From contig NZ_BSSA01000010.1 of the NCBI RefSeq assembly GCF_030268885.1, positions 1-64,000 of the forward strand: 64,000 nt of DNA, read 5' to 3'. This DNA comes from Kitasatospora phosalacinea (GTDB lineage: Bacteria; Actinomycetota; Actinomycetes; Streptomycetales; Streptomycetaceae). The translations under genes and the position numbers were made by a program. The notes beneath the pieces were generated by a model that saw only the letters and a program-made list of their open reading frames with translations, did not search any database and was not told the DNA's origin. Positions 16,439 to 23,856 of the stretch are shown here, in pieces; the first letter of the stretch is position 1; each line of letters starts with the position of its first letter.

Positions 16439-16828
16439 CCGGCCCCCCGAGGGGAGGGCCACCACGGCCGTCACCTGCACGGCCACCGTCGAGGTCACCG
16501 GGGAAGGCCGCCGCTGAGGTTCCCCGCTGACCTGGACAGCTCGGTACCGGGACGGACAAGGAAGTAGAACCTGATGAGCGACGCGACTGTCTCTGTCGAG
16601 GCGGTCGAACAGGTCCGCCCGGCCTGGCCTGTCCGACCGCGATGCTGCCGCTGAGGCCGCCCGGTGCGCCTGGGCGAGGACCCCACTCGTCCCCGGACCC
16701 AGGTCAACACCACCGGCGATCCGACGGCCCGCCATGCACGCCGGGACCGGGCCGAGGGTGGATCGATCCGCCACGGGCCCGGGTCGGGCCGCCTTCCGGC
16801 CGTGTTGCACAGGGGGGCCGCAGCTCCG
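16439..16828. other. Intergenic region without a recognisable gene
   Basis: 390 bp between the SRPBCC gene and the convergent DUF574 methyltransferase. Short frames here show no family resemblance or ribosome binding sites. A G/C-rich stretch just after 16440 (CCCCCCGAGGGGAGGG) could form a small hairpin ending the SRPBCC transcript. I see nothing else. Confidence 0.5.
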
Positions 16829-17677
16829 TCAGACTGGTCGCGTCGGAGCTGATCGGTCGAGCCGGGCGACGGCGGCGTAGCAGGAGGCTTGTTGGTCGGT
16901 GACGGTCACGATGTCGGCGTCGGGGCGCCAGCGGGGGGTGGAGACGATGCCGGGCTCCAGGACGCGCCAGCCGTGGAAGAGGGCGGCGATCTCGTCACGG
17001 GTGCGGGCCTGGGCCTCGGTGCCGGAGTTGCGGTACACCTCGACGAGTCGGGCGGTGGCCTCGGGTTCGAAATCGGGGGTGAAGTGGCTTATGGCCAGGT
17101 AGCTGCCGGGCGCGAGGCGGGCGGTGAAGGCCGCGACGATGTCGGCGGCACCGTGGCCGGGGCGGTCGGCGATGAAGTGGAGCAGGGCGTTCATGCTCAG
17201 TGCGACCGGGCGGGAGAGGTCGAGGGTCTCGGCAGCCGCGTCCAGGATGGTGCCGGGGTCGCGGACGTCGCCCTGGACGTAGGTGGTACGGCCCTCGGGG
17301 GTGCTGTTGAGGAGTGCCTCCGCGTGCGTGAGGACGATGGGGTCGTTGTCGGCGTAGACGGCCCGAACGGCGGGATTGACGCGTTGTGCGATCTCGTGGA
17401 GGTTCGGCGAGGTGGGGATGCCGGTGCCGACGTCGAGGAACTGATCGACGCCGAGGGCGGCGATCGCGCGGATGGAGCGGTGCATGAAGCCGCGGTTGGC
17501 GTGGGCGGCGATCCGGATGTTGGGGAAGGCGTCGAGGGCTCGGCCGGCGGCTTCGCGGTCGGCGGGGAAGTTGGTCACCCCGCCCAGGTAGTAGTCGTAC
17601 ATCCTTGCCGAGTGCGGCCGGTGGATGTCGAGGTTGATCCCGATCTGCGGTGGCTGCTGGGCGGTTTCGTCGGGCAT
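16829..17677 (-). CDS. SAM-dependent methyltransferase, DUF574 family
   Basis: Protein of 282 residues from ATG 17677, preceded by GGGGGGAAG. It has the hallmarks of the actinobacterial DUF574 (PF04672) family: INLDIHRPHSARMYDYYLGG near the start, NRGFMHRSIRAIAALG, the SAM-binding FLDVGTGIPTSPNLHEIAQ, VRAVYADNDPIVLTHAEALL and a C-terminal FHGWRVLEPGIVST. Streptomyces have many copies and most have no known substrate. A longer start at 17797 is possible but lacks a ribosome binding site. Confidence 0.92.
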   Translation of the reverse strand: MPDETAQQPPQIGINLDIHRPHSARMYDYYLGGVTNFPADREAAGRALDAFPNIRIAAHANRGFMHRSIRAIAALGVDQFLDVGTGIPTSPNLHEIAQRVNPAVRAVYADNDPIVLTHAEALLNSTPEGRTTYVQGDVRDPGTILDAAAETLDLSRPVALSMNALLHFIADRPGHGAADIVAAFTARLAPGSYLAISHFTPDFEPEATARLVEVYRNSGTEAQARTRDEIAALFHGWRVLEPGIVSTPRWRPDADIVTVTDQQASCYAAVARLDRSAPTRPV

Positions 17678-17932
17678 CGCGCTTCCCCCCTGGTCGCTGA
17701 GTCCTTCGTCTGCCGTGCCGAACCCGGGGGTGGCGCGGGCGGTGGCGCCCCCTGGCGCGGAGCTCATCAGATCATGCCCCACTGGTGCAGCGGGCAACCA
17801 GCCGACGGGGCGCGAAGGACACCCGCGAGCCTGTGACCGACTCGGGACCGGGGCGGGCCGGGTCGGCGCATGAGGTCGAGTGATGATCCCAACTGCTCAC
17901 ACGGCGGCGGACTTTGACCGGCGAATGTTCGG

Positions 17933-17946
17933 GAAAACCCGTTTTC
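17933..17946. promoter_or_regulatory. Palindrome upstream of the triple-sigma4 gene
   Basis: GAAAAC-CC-GTTTTC, perfect 6-bp arms around a 2-bp centre, lies in an AT-richer patch of the 407-bp gap between the DUF574 gene and the triple-sigma4 gene. It is about 140 bp before the GTG at 18085. It could be an operator. The same gap contains GAGGGGACATCAGTTCCCTC near 17980. No gene is seen between 17678 and 18084. Confidence 0.4.
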
Positions 17947-18084
17947 ACCAGAGGGCCTTCGATGCGATGAGATGGAAATCTGAGGGGACATCAGTTCCCT
18001 CTGCCAGTGCATCGGCGTGCGGGTCGGGGGGCGCGGGTCGTGATCGGTCAGCGGGGAAGCACATCCCGCTGGAAAGGGAGAACG

Positions 18085-19209
18085 GTGGACCCGGATCTCG
18101 GTCTGGTAGTGGGGCAGCGGCGTGACCAGCTGACCTTCGACGCGTTCTGCGAGACGCACGAACAGTCGTGGTTCGCCACGGCGCAGGTGTGGCGGCTCTC
18201 GGAGGAACGGGCTCGCGCGGTGGTGGACGCCTTGCGCCACTGGCTGTGGGGCGAGTGGCAGATGCTGCTGCGCGAACCGGAGCCGATGGCCGAGGCGTGG
18301 AGGGTGCTGAAAGTCGAGATCGCCCGTGCGGTCGCCGCCGTGGAGGCCGGGGGACACGTGTGCGAGCCCCAGGAGCGGTGGTTCCGGACGGCGGCGGAGC
18401 GCATGCGGCTGACGGTGCGGGCCGGGCAGGACGACAGGAGGATCTACGAGGCGGTCCTGTCGCTGCCCGAACGCCAGCAGGACGTCGTCGTCCTGCAGTA
18501 CGTACTGGACCTGCCGGAGCAGACGGTCGCGGCCTACCTGGGATCCACCACCGGGACGGTCCGCTCCACCGCCCGCCGCGCCCGGGACCGGCTCGAGAGC
18601 AAGCTTGCAGCCGCGGCCCCGGACGCGCACGGGAGGACCGGCGAGTCCGGGCACCAGTGGCGGGAGATCGATGCGGAGGCGGAAGCCGTGCGGCAGGATC
18701 TGAGGGCCGGGGAAGACGTGAGTCCGGTCTGCGCGGCGATCCTGTCGCTGCCCGAATCCCAGCAGGACGTCGTCGTCCTGCGCTTCCTGCTGGGGCTGTC
18801 GGAGCAGGAGGTCGCGGACCACCTGGGCTCGACGGTCGCGGAGGTACGGTCCCGCGACCGCCGCGCCAGCGGCCGACTCCGGAGGATGCTCGGAATCACG
18901 TCCCCGGACGCCGGCAGGGGCATGGGCCGGGGCATGGGCAAGCCCGAGGATCAGCGGCACCGGGCGATCCGGACGGCGGGGGAGCAGGCGCGGGCGATGA
19001 TGCGACTCGGGGAGGGCCCGCGCGGAATCTACAGGGCCATCCTGTCGCTGCCCGAACGCCAGCAGGAGGTCACCGTCCTGTGCTACCTGCTGGGCCTGCC
19101 GGAGACAGTGGTGGCGGCCTACCTGGGTTCCACGGTCTCGACGGTCCGCTCCAATGCCCGCCACGCCAGGAACGGTCTGAAGGAGAAGCTGGGACGGGGG
19201 GACGCATGA
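18085..19209 (+). CDS. Sigma-factor-like protein with three tandem sigma-70 region-4 domains
   Basis: Protein of 374 residues from GTG 18085 (AGGGAG 4 bases upstream). Residues 16-85 (QLTFDAFCETHEQSWF, ALRHWLWGEWQML, AWRVLKVEIARAV) resemble a degenerate ECF sigma region 2. Three sigma-4 HTH modules follow at about 120-175, 215-270 and 315-370. Each is built as (A)(V/I)LSLPE(R/S)QQ(D/E)V, then (L/S)(P/E)-x-VA-x-YLGST and VRS-x-x-RRA, and each is preceded by a helix ending in R-x-GE/D. The copies are close at DNA level: TCCTGTCGCTGCCCGAA recurs at 18455, 18740 and 19040. Ordinary ECF sigma factors have one sigma-4. It could recruit RNA polymerase, or act as a DNA-binding or decoy factor. Its stop overlaps the next ATG by 4 bp. 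Confidence 0.85.
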   Translation: MDPDLGLVVGQRRDQLTFDAFCETHEQSWFATAQVWRLSEERARAVVDALRHWLWGEWQMLLREPEPMAEAWRVLKVEIARAVAAVEAGGHVCEPQERWFRTAAERMRLTVRAGQDDRRIYEAVLSLPERQQDVVVLQYVLDLPEQTVAAYLGSTTGTVRSTARRARDRLESKLAAAAPDAHGRTGESGHQWREIDAEAEAVRQDLRAGEDVSPVCAAILSLPESQQDVVVLRFLLGLSEQEVADHLGSTVAEVRSRDRRASGRLRRMLGITSPDAGRGMGRGMGKPEDQRHRAIRTAGEQARAMMRLGEGPRGIYRAILSLPERQQEVTVLCYLLGLPETVVAAYLGSTVSTVRSNARHARNGLKEKLGRGDA

Positions 19210-19835
19210 GCGGGGTGTCCGCCGCGGTGTGGTCGGTGGGGGCGCCGGCGAAGGTGGTGCTGGAGCGCAGCCGGGAAGCGGCCCCCGCACCGCTGCGCCT
19301 CGCGCACCGCCAGGCCCGGCACGAGCTGGAGCTGCTGTGCTCGCTGATCCTGGCGAATCCGGCATCCGCCGCGACGCTGACCAAGCTGGTGGACAGTGAT
19401 GTGGAGCGGCCCGAGGGAGCGCTGGTGCTGGGGGTGCTGCTGAACCTTGCCGACTACGAGGAGGGGGCGCGGTTCTGGTGGGAGTTCGCGGCCGGGGGCG
19501 GCAGCCACCTCGCGGCCTCGTGCCTGTGGTTCTGGCACCAGTCGCGGGGCGAACCGCGGGACGCGCAGTTCTGGCGCCACCAGGCGGAGAAGCTCGCCGA
19601 CGAGCCGCAACCGCAGTGGCGGATGCCTTCGCCCGAGCGGCCGCTGGTGCCGCGCCGCGTGCGCGCCGACATACTCGCCCGCTGCAAGGAGGGGCTCGCG
19701 CCGCGGCTGCCCGCCCGGATGGCAGCGGTCCTCAAGTCCCTTCCCGTGCAGGGCGACCACCACGACTGGCCGGAGGTCCCGCACTGGACCCCGGATGTCG
19801 TGTGCCACCTGAAGGCCGCAGCCGAAAACTGCTGA
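19206..19835 (+). CDS. Unknown helical-repeat-like partner of the triple-sigma4 protein
   Basis: Protein of 209 residues whose ATG overlaps the sigma-like gene stop (ATGA), so the two are translationally coupled and probably function together. No signal peptide or membrane segment. The centre reads like paired helices of TPR/SEL1 type: LELLCSLILANPASAATL, GALVLGVLLNLADYEEGARF, SHLAASCLWFWHQSRGE and AQFWRHQAEKLAD. The C-terminus HHDWPEVPHWTPDVVCHLK is aromatic. I recognise no anti-sigma zinc motif (HxxxCxxC), so a classical ZAS anti-sigma is unlikely. A non-classical regulator of the sigma-like protein is the simplest guess. Confidence 0.7.
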   Translation: MSGVSAAVWSVGAPAKVVLERSREAAPAPLRLAHRQARHELELLCSLILANPASAATLTKLVDSDVERPEGALVLGVLLNLADYEEGARFWWEFAAGGGSHLAASCLWFWHQSRGEPRDAQFWRHQAEKLADEPQPQWRMPSPERPLVPRRVRADILARCKEGLAPRLPARMAAVLKSLPVQGDHHDWPEVPHWTPDVVCHLKAAAENC

Positions 19836-19847
19836 ACCGACCGTTCC

Positions 19848-19885
19848 GTCGGGTCGCCACCGAGCTTGCACGGCGGCGACCCGAC
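19848..19885 (+). terminator. Hairpin after the sigma4 operon
   Basis: GTCGGGTCGCC (19848-19858) and GGCGACCCGAC (19875-19885) form a perfect 11-bp stem with a 16-nt loop, 13 bp after the stop of the partner gene. There is no T-tract. Confidence 0.6.
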
Positions 19886-20391
19886 GCAGGGGGTGTCCGC
19901 CGAGCTTTGAAGCGCGATGGCGCCGGAGCCGACGGAGGGTGACCACCGCGGTGTGCCACTTGCCTGAGGTGTCCCCGGGGTGGTGGGTCGACGTCTCAAC
20001 GCCGGGTGTCCCGTGTCCCGTCAGGTCGGCGACAGTCGGCACGAGCCCGAGTACAGCCCGGCCCACGCACCCGCACCTGGGAACCGAAGCCTCCCGGGCC
20101 GTCCCGGCACCAGCCGCACGGCGGGGTCGACCACCTCGTGCAGGCAGTCGAGCCACCCTTCCGGACAGTGCGGCTGTGGAGCCCGTTCCCGCAGGCCATG
20201 GCGGTGGTGGGCGGCAGTGGGCCGCGTGGTCCTCCGTCTTTCCCTCCCTTCACTCGTCCCACGGTGCTCCGGGAGGTTCTCCACACCGGAGGGGCGAACG
20301 GAGAACCTGTACGTCTCGGTGACCGACTCCACGGCCTCCAGCCCCACCGGCACCATGCCGCTCCCCACCCGGGCCGAGGCGCTGACGCCGC
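19886..20391. other. Intergenic region without a recognisable gene
   Basis: About 500 bp between the terminator hairpin and the convergent alpha-beta-barrel gene. Several frames are open on both strands, but none has a good start site, coherent codon bias or a motif I recognise. It may contain decayed sequence. Nothing firm can be supported. Confidence 0.4.
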
Positions 20392-20709
20392 TCAGGCCAG
20401 CGGCGCGTGGTTCGCCCAGGCCGCCTCGAACGGGTGGCGGGCGCGCCACGCGTCGAAGACCTCGCCGACCTCCGGCGCGGCGAAGACCGTCCCCAGTGCC
20501 GCCAGGTCGGCGACGCCGAGCTGGACGACGACGGTGGCGACGAACGCCGGGATCTGCTCCTCGCCGGGGACCGGGACGTGGCGCCGGGCGGCGAAGGTCC
20601 GGAGCACGCCGGTGCCCTCCGCGGCCCTCTCGAGGTCCGCGAGGTACTGGTCCAGCTCGGCGTCGGGAATCGGTTCGGTGAACTTCACGAACATGGTGTG
20701 CTGCATCAT
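20392..20709 (-). CDS. Small dimeric alpha/beta-barrel (EthD/Dabb-like) protein
   Basis: Protein of about 105 residues; two adjacent ATGs at 20709 and 20706 are possible starts and neither has a clear ribosome binding site. Pattern: MFVKFTEPIPDAELDQYLAD, then VPGEEQIPAFVATVVVQLG, LAALGTVFAAPEVGEVFDAW. This beta-alpha-beta arrangement resembles EthD/Dabb ferredoxin-like folds. No catalytic residues can be assigned. It is divergent from the LysR gene with only 71 bp between them, so it is the likely LysR target. Confidence 0.65.
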   Translation of the reverse strand: MMQHTMFVKFTEPIPDAELDQYLADLERAAEGTGVLRTFAARRHVPVPGEEQIPAFVATVVVQLGVADLAALGTVFAAPEVGEVFDAWRARHPFEAAWANHAPLA

Positions 20710-20757
20710 GGCCCCATCTGACCAGCGGAACCCCAGCCGCGTCCAAGACATCTTCCG

Positions 20758-20775
20758 CAGGTGTTCGATAACCTG
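20758..20775. promoter_or_regulatory. Candidate LysR operator
   Basis: CAGGT-N8-ACCTG forms a dyad in the 71-bp space between the divergent barrel protein and LysR genes. The position, just before the LysR ATG at 20781, is typical for an autoregulatory LysR site. Confidence 0.4.
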
Positions 20776-20780
20776 GGGGA

Positions 20781-21617
20781 ATGGATCTGCTGGAGGTCAG
20801 GGAACTGCGGTACTTCGTCACCGTCGCCGAGGAGCTGCACTTCGGCCGCGCCGCCGAACGGCTCGCCGTCGCGCAGCCCGCCCTGTCGAAGACCGTCAAG
20901 CGCATCGAGGCCCGGCTGCGCGTCACGCTCTTCGACCGCACCAGCCGCAGCGTCGTGCTGACGCCCGCGGGCGCCGCCCTGCTGGAGCACGGACGGCACG
21001 CGCTGAACGCGGTGTCGGCCGCCGTGCAGAGCGCCCGGCGCGCCGCCGACGACGCACCGTTGCGGCTCGTGATCAAACCCGGAGGGGACGCGAACCTGCT
21101 CTCCGGGATCCTCGCCGCCTACGCGGAGCAGCCCGGCGCCCGGCAGGTCGACATCCTCTTCAGCGGCGCCGCCGACCGCACCGACCACCTGCGCGACGGG
21201 CGCGCCGACGCGGGCCTGCTCTACGCCCCGTTCGACGACCTCGGCGGGCTGGCCACCGAGACCCTCCACGTCGAGGACCGGGTGGCCGTCCTCCCCGAGA
21301 ACCACCGGCTCGCCGGGCGCGACAGCATCTCCCTGGCCGACCTGGGCGAGGAGGTCTTCCCGCGGTGGCCGGGCGTCCCCGGCGGCGGGAGCGGTCCCGA
21401 GGTCGCCGACGCCGGCGAACTCGCCGCCCTGGTGAGGATCGGCCGCGTCGTCGCCGTCCTGCCCCGCTCGCTCGTCACGCCCGTGCCGCTGGGCGTCGCG
21501 TGCGTCCCCGTGCCCGACGCCGGACCGAGCCGGATCGTCATCGCCCGCCGGGAGGACGACCAACGGGAGCACGTCACCGCCCTGATCGCCGCCGCCGCAT
21601 CGCGGCGGCGCGGCTGA
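20781..21617 (+). CDS. LysR-family transcriptional regulator
   Basis: Protein of 278 residues. The N-terminal winged HTH is canonical: LRYFVTVAEELHFGRAAERL, AVAQPALSKTVKRIEARL and LFDRTSRSVVLTPAGAALLE. A type-2 periplasmic-binding effector domain follows (VDILFSGAADRTDHLRDGRA, RVAVLPENHRLAGRDSISL). It is shorter at the C-terminus than the usual 300 residues but ends cleanly. It probably controls itself and the divergent barrel-protein gene; the effector is unknown. Confidence 0.93.
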   Translation: MDLLEVRELRYFVTVAEELHFGRAAERLAVAQPALSKTVKRIEARLRVTLFDRTSRSVVLTPAGAALLEHGRHALNAVSAAVQSARRAADDAPLRLVIKPGGDANLLSGILAAYAEQPGARQVDILFSGAADRTDHLRDGRADAGLLYAPFDDLGGLATETLHVEDRVAVLPENHRLAGRDSISLADLGEEVFPRWPGVPGGGSGPEVADAGELAALVRIGRVVAVLPRSLVTPVPLGVACVPVPDAGPSRIVIARREDDQREHVTALIAAAASRRRG

Positions 21618-21719
21618 GCCCCCCGGGGCGTGACCCCGCCGCGCCCGGCCCCTCTGCTGCCGGCAGAACCCGGCGGGGCGGCGCAACCGGTGGCACACGA
21701 GCGGCCGTCCTTCCCGGGC

Positions 21720-22688
21720 ATGAGCGACAACGACAAGACCCTGGGACGGCGCGGACTCCTGCGGACGGCGGTCGCGGGGGCCGCCCTCCTCCCGGTGGCC
21801 GCCGCCGTCCCCGCGGCCGCCGCGGACGAGCAGCCGCAGCGCGGCACCGGCACCGGCAGCGGCACCGAGACGGCGTTCACCTGGCTCGGCAACAGCGGCT
21901 GGCGGATCGAGGGCAACGGGCACACCGTCCTGTTCGACCCGTACCTCACCCGCTTCCCCACCCACGGCTTCGACGCCGCGACCCCGCTCACCGTGGCCAC
22001 CGACGTGGTCGACCGGCACATCGGGGAACCCGAGCTCGTCCTGGTCAGCCACGGCCACTGGGACCACGTCAACGACGTCCCGTACATCGCGAAGAGCCGC
22101 GGGGTGCGGGTGGTCGGCACCGCCACCACCTGCCACCTGCTGCAGGCGATGGGGGTGGCCCCGGCGCAGCTGGTCGTGGTGAAGGGCGGCGAGGTCCTCG
22201 ACTTCGGCGGGTACACCGTGCGGGTGGTGGCCAGCCTGCACAGCCGCAACGCCAAGCACCGGTACTGGGCGCCCGGCACCCTCACCGCGCCGCCCGCGGC
22301 GCCGCCCGGGACGATCGGCGAACTCGTCGAGGGCGACACCCTGGCCTTCCAGGTCCAGTTCGGCGACGGCCCCTCGACCCTGCTCACCGGCGCCAGCGAC
22401 TTCGTCGAGCACACCTACGCCGGACTGCGGCCCGACGTCGCGATGATCGCCGTCGAGAGCACCGCCCGCACCACCCACCGGTACGTGCCGCGGCTGCTCC
22501 AGGCGCTCGACCACCCGCGCACCGTCGTCCCCGTGCACTGGGACGACTTCGAGACGCCACTGACCGACCCCGCCGTCCAGGACCCGGGGATGGACCTCGA
22601 CGGCCTGCTCGACCAGGTGCGCCGACTCGCCCCGCGCACCCGGCTGATCCGCCCCGAACACCTCGCCACCCTGCACCTGCGGGCCTGA
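21720..22688 (+). CDS. Tat-exported metallo-beta-lactamase-fold hydrolase
   Basis: Protein of 322 residues from ATG 21720. The twin-arginine signal LGRRGLLRTAVAGAALLPV ends in AAAVPAAAA. The mature part has FTWLGNSGWRIEGNGHTVLF, the metal-binding VSHGHWDHVND (HxHxDH), VRVVASLHSRNAKH and a late histidine in VVPVHWDDFE. This layout is closest to the UlaG/YcbL-like L-ascorbate-lactonase-type MBL proteins. The substrate is unknown. The frame is open back to 21630, but the later ATG gives the proper signal-peptide length. A strong hairpin follows at 22708-22761. Confidence 0.87.
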   Translation: MSDNDKTLGRRGLLRTAVAGAALLPVAAAVPAAAADEQPQRGTGTGSGTETAFTWLGNSGWRIEGNGHTVLFDPYLTRFPTHGFDAATPLTVATDVVDRHIGEPELVLVSHGHWDHVNDVPYIAKSRGVRVVGTATTCHLLQAMGVAPAQLVVVKGGEVLDFGGYTVRVVASLHSRNAKHRYWAPGTLTAPPAAPPGTIGELVEGDTLAFQVQFGDGPSTLLTGASDFVEHTYAGLRPDVAMIAVESTARTTHRYVPRLLQALDHPRTVVPVHWDDFETPLTDPAVQDPGMDLDGLLDQVRRLAPRTRLIRPEHLATLHLRA

Positions 22689-22707
22689 CGGGGGGTCGGG
22701 AATGCCC

Positions 22708-22761
22708 GGCGGCCCGCCGGAGGTTGGGCAGGCGTCAGACCCACCCCTCCGGCGGGCCGCC
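22708..22761 (+). terminator. Strong hairpin after the MBL gene
   Basis: GGCGGCCCGCCGGAGG (22708-22723) and its exact complement at 22746-22761 form a perfect 16-bp stem with a 22-nt loop, 19 bp after the stop. It probably ends the MBL transcript and isolates the flavin reductase gene. Confidence 0.7.
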
Positions 22762-22793
22762 GCCCGACCGGAAGCACCCGCACCGGAGCCCCG

Positions 22794-23387
22794 ATGACCG
22801 CGCCCCGCTCGTTCCTGTTCCTGCTCGGCAGCGCCCGTACCGGCGGCAACACCGAGGCGCTCGCCCGGGCCGCCGCCGAGCAGCTCCCGCCCGGCACCGA
22901 ACAGCGCTGGCTGCACCTGGCCTCCCTCGACCTGCCCGAGTACGTGGACGCGCGGCACGCGCCCGGCGGGCCCGCCTCGGTGCCCACCACCGGGGACGAG
23001 GCGCTGCTGCTGGAGGCCACCCTCGGCGCGAGCGACCTGGTGATCGCCTCGCCGCTGTACTGGTACTCGCTCTCCTCCGCCACCAAGCGCTACCTCGACC
23101 ACTGGTCGAAGTGGCTGCGCACCCCCGACCCGGAGTTCCGGGCCAAGATGGCCGACCGCACCCTGTGGGGCGTCACCGCGATGGCGCACGCCGAGGAGGA
23201 GGTCGCCCGCCCGCTGGAACTGACCCTCCAGCACACCGCCGCGTACATGCGCATGCGCTTCGGCGGCGTCCTGCTGGGCAACGCCAGCAGCCCGGGCCAG
23301 GTCCTGGCCGACGAGGAGGCGATGGCCAGGGCCAAGACCTTCTTCGCCCGGCGGCCCGAGCCCGCCCGCTTCCCCTACGAGCAGTAG
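22794..23387 (+). CDS. NAD(P)H-dependent FMN reductase/flavodoxin-like protein
   Basis: Protein of 197 residues. FLFLLGSARTGGNTEALARA is the FMN phosphate-binding loop of the flavodoxin-like NADPH-dependent reductase family. SDLVIASPLYWYSLSSATKR is the second flavin loop, with the ring-stacking aromatic residues. Such enzymes reduce FMN or quinones in the cytoplasm. It stands alone, convergent with the SRPBCC gene and with only 8 bp between their stops. Confidence 0.88.
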   Translation: MTAPRSFLFLLGSARTGGNTEALARAAAEQLPPGTEQRWLHLASLDLPEYVDARHAPGGPASVPTTGDEALLLEATLGASDLVIASPLYWYSLSSATKRYLDHWSKWLRTPDPEFRAKMADRTLWGVTAMAHAEEEVARPLELTLQHTAAYMRMRFGGVLLGNASSPGQVLADEEAMARAKTFFARRPEPARFPYEQ

Positions 23388-23395
23388 CCCCGGCC

Positions 23396-23827
23396 TCAGC
23401 CCGGGGAGGCGTGGCGGGCCAGGTTGCCCAGCAGGCGGCGGTTGCGCAGGTGCAGGAGCAACTCGGTCAGCGGGTTCTCCAACCGGGCCCCGAGGCCGCG
23501 CAGCGGGTGCTCGTCGAGCAGCAGCAGGGTGTCCTCGCCCCAGGGGACGAGCGAGAAGGCGATCCGGGCGGTGCCCAGCGGGTCCGCCGCGGCCTCCAGT
23601 TCCAGGCGGCGGCCGGGCTCGCAGATCCGCACCACGCAGGTGTCCTCCAGCGTGGCGGGCCCGAGGCCGACCCGGAACCTGAGCCGGGCCCCGACCTCGG
23701 GCCAGTGCTCGTCCGCGGCCAGGACGTCCTGCGTCCCGACCACCCACTGCGCGTAGCTCCGGGCGTTCGCCAGGACGTCCCAGACCCGCTCGGGCGGGCA
23801 GTCGATCAGGCGTTGGCGCTGTGCCAT
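23396..23827 (-). CDS. SRPBCC family (polyketide cyclase/dehydrase-like) protein
   Basis: Protein of 143 residues from ATG 23827. Helix-grip pattern: QRLIDCPPERVWDVLANARS, YAQWVVGTQDVL, RLRFRVGLGPATLEDTCVV, and a C-terminal helix LTELLLHLRNRRLLGNLARH. It lies 29 bp downstream of the phytoene-desaturase-like gene on the same strand, so the two are likely co-transcribed. The pairing suggests it binds or channels the hydrophobic substrate or product of that oxidoreductase. Confidence 0.8.
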   Translation of the reverse strand: MAQRQRLIDCPPERVWDVLANARSYAQWVVGTQDVLAADEHWPEVGARLRFRVGLGPATLEDTCVVRICEPGRRLELEAAADPLGTARIAFSLVPWGEDTLLLLDEHPLRGLGARLENPLTELLLHLRNRRLLGNLARHASPG

Positions 23828-23856
23828 GAGGGTGCGTTCCCTTCGGACGGGGCGGG

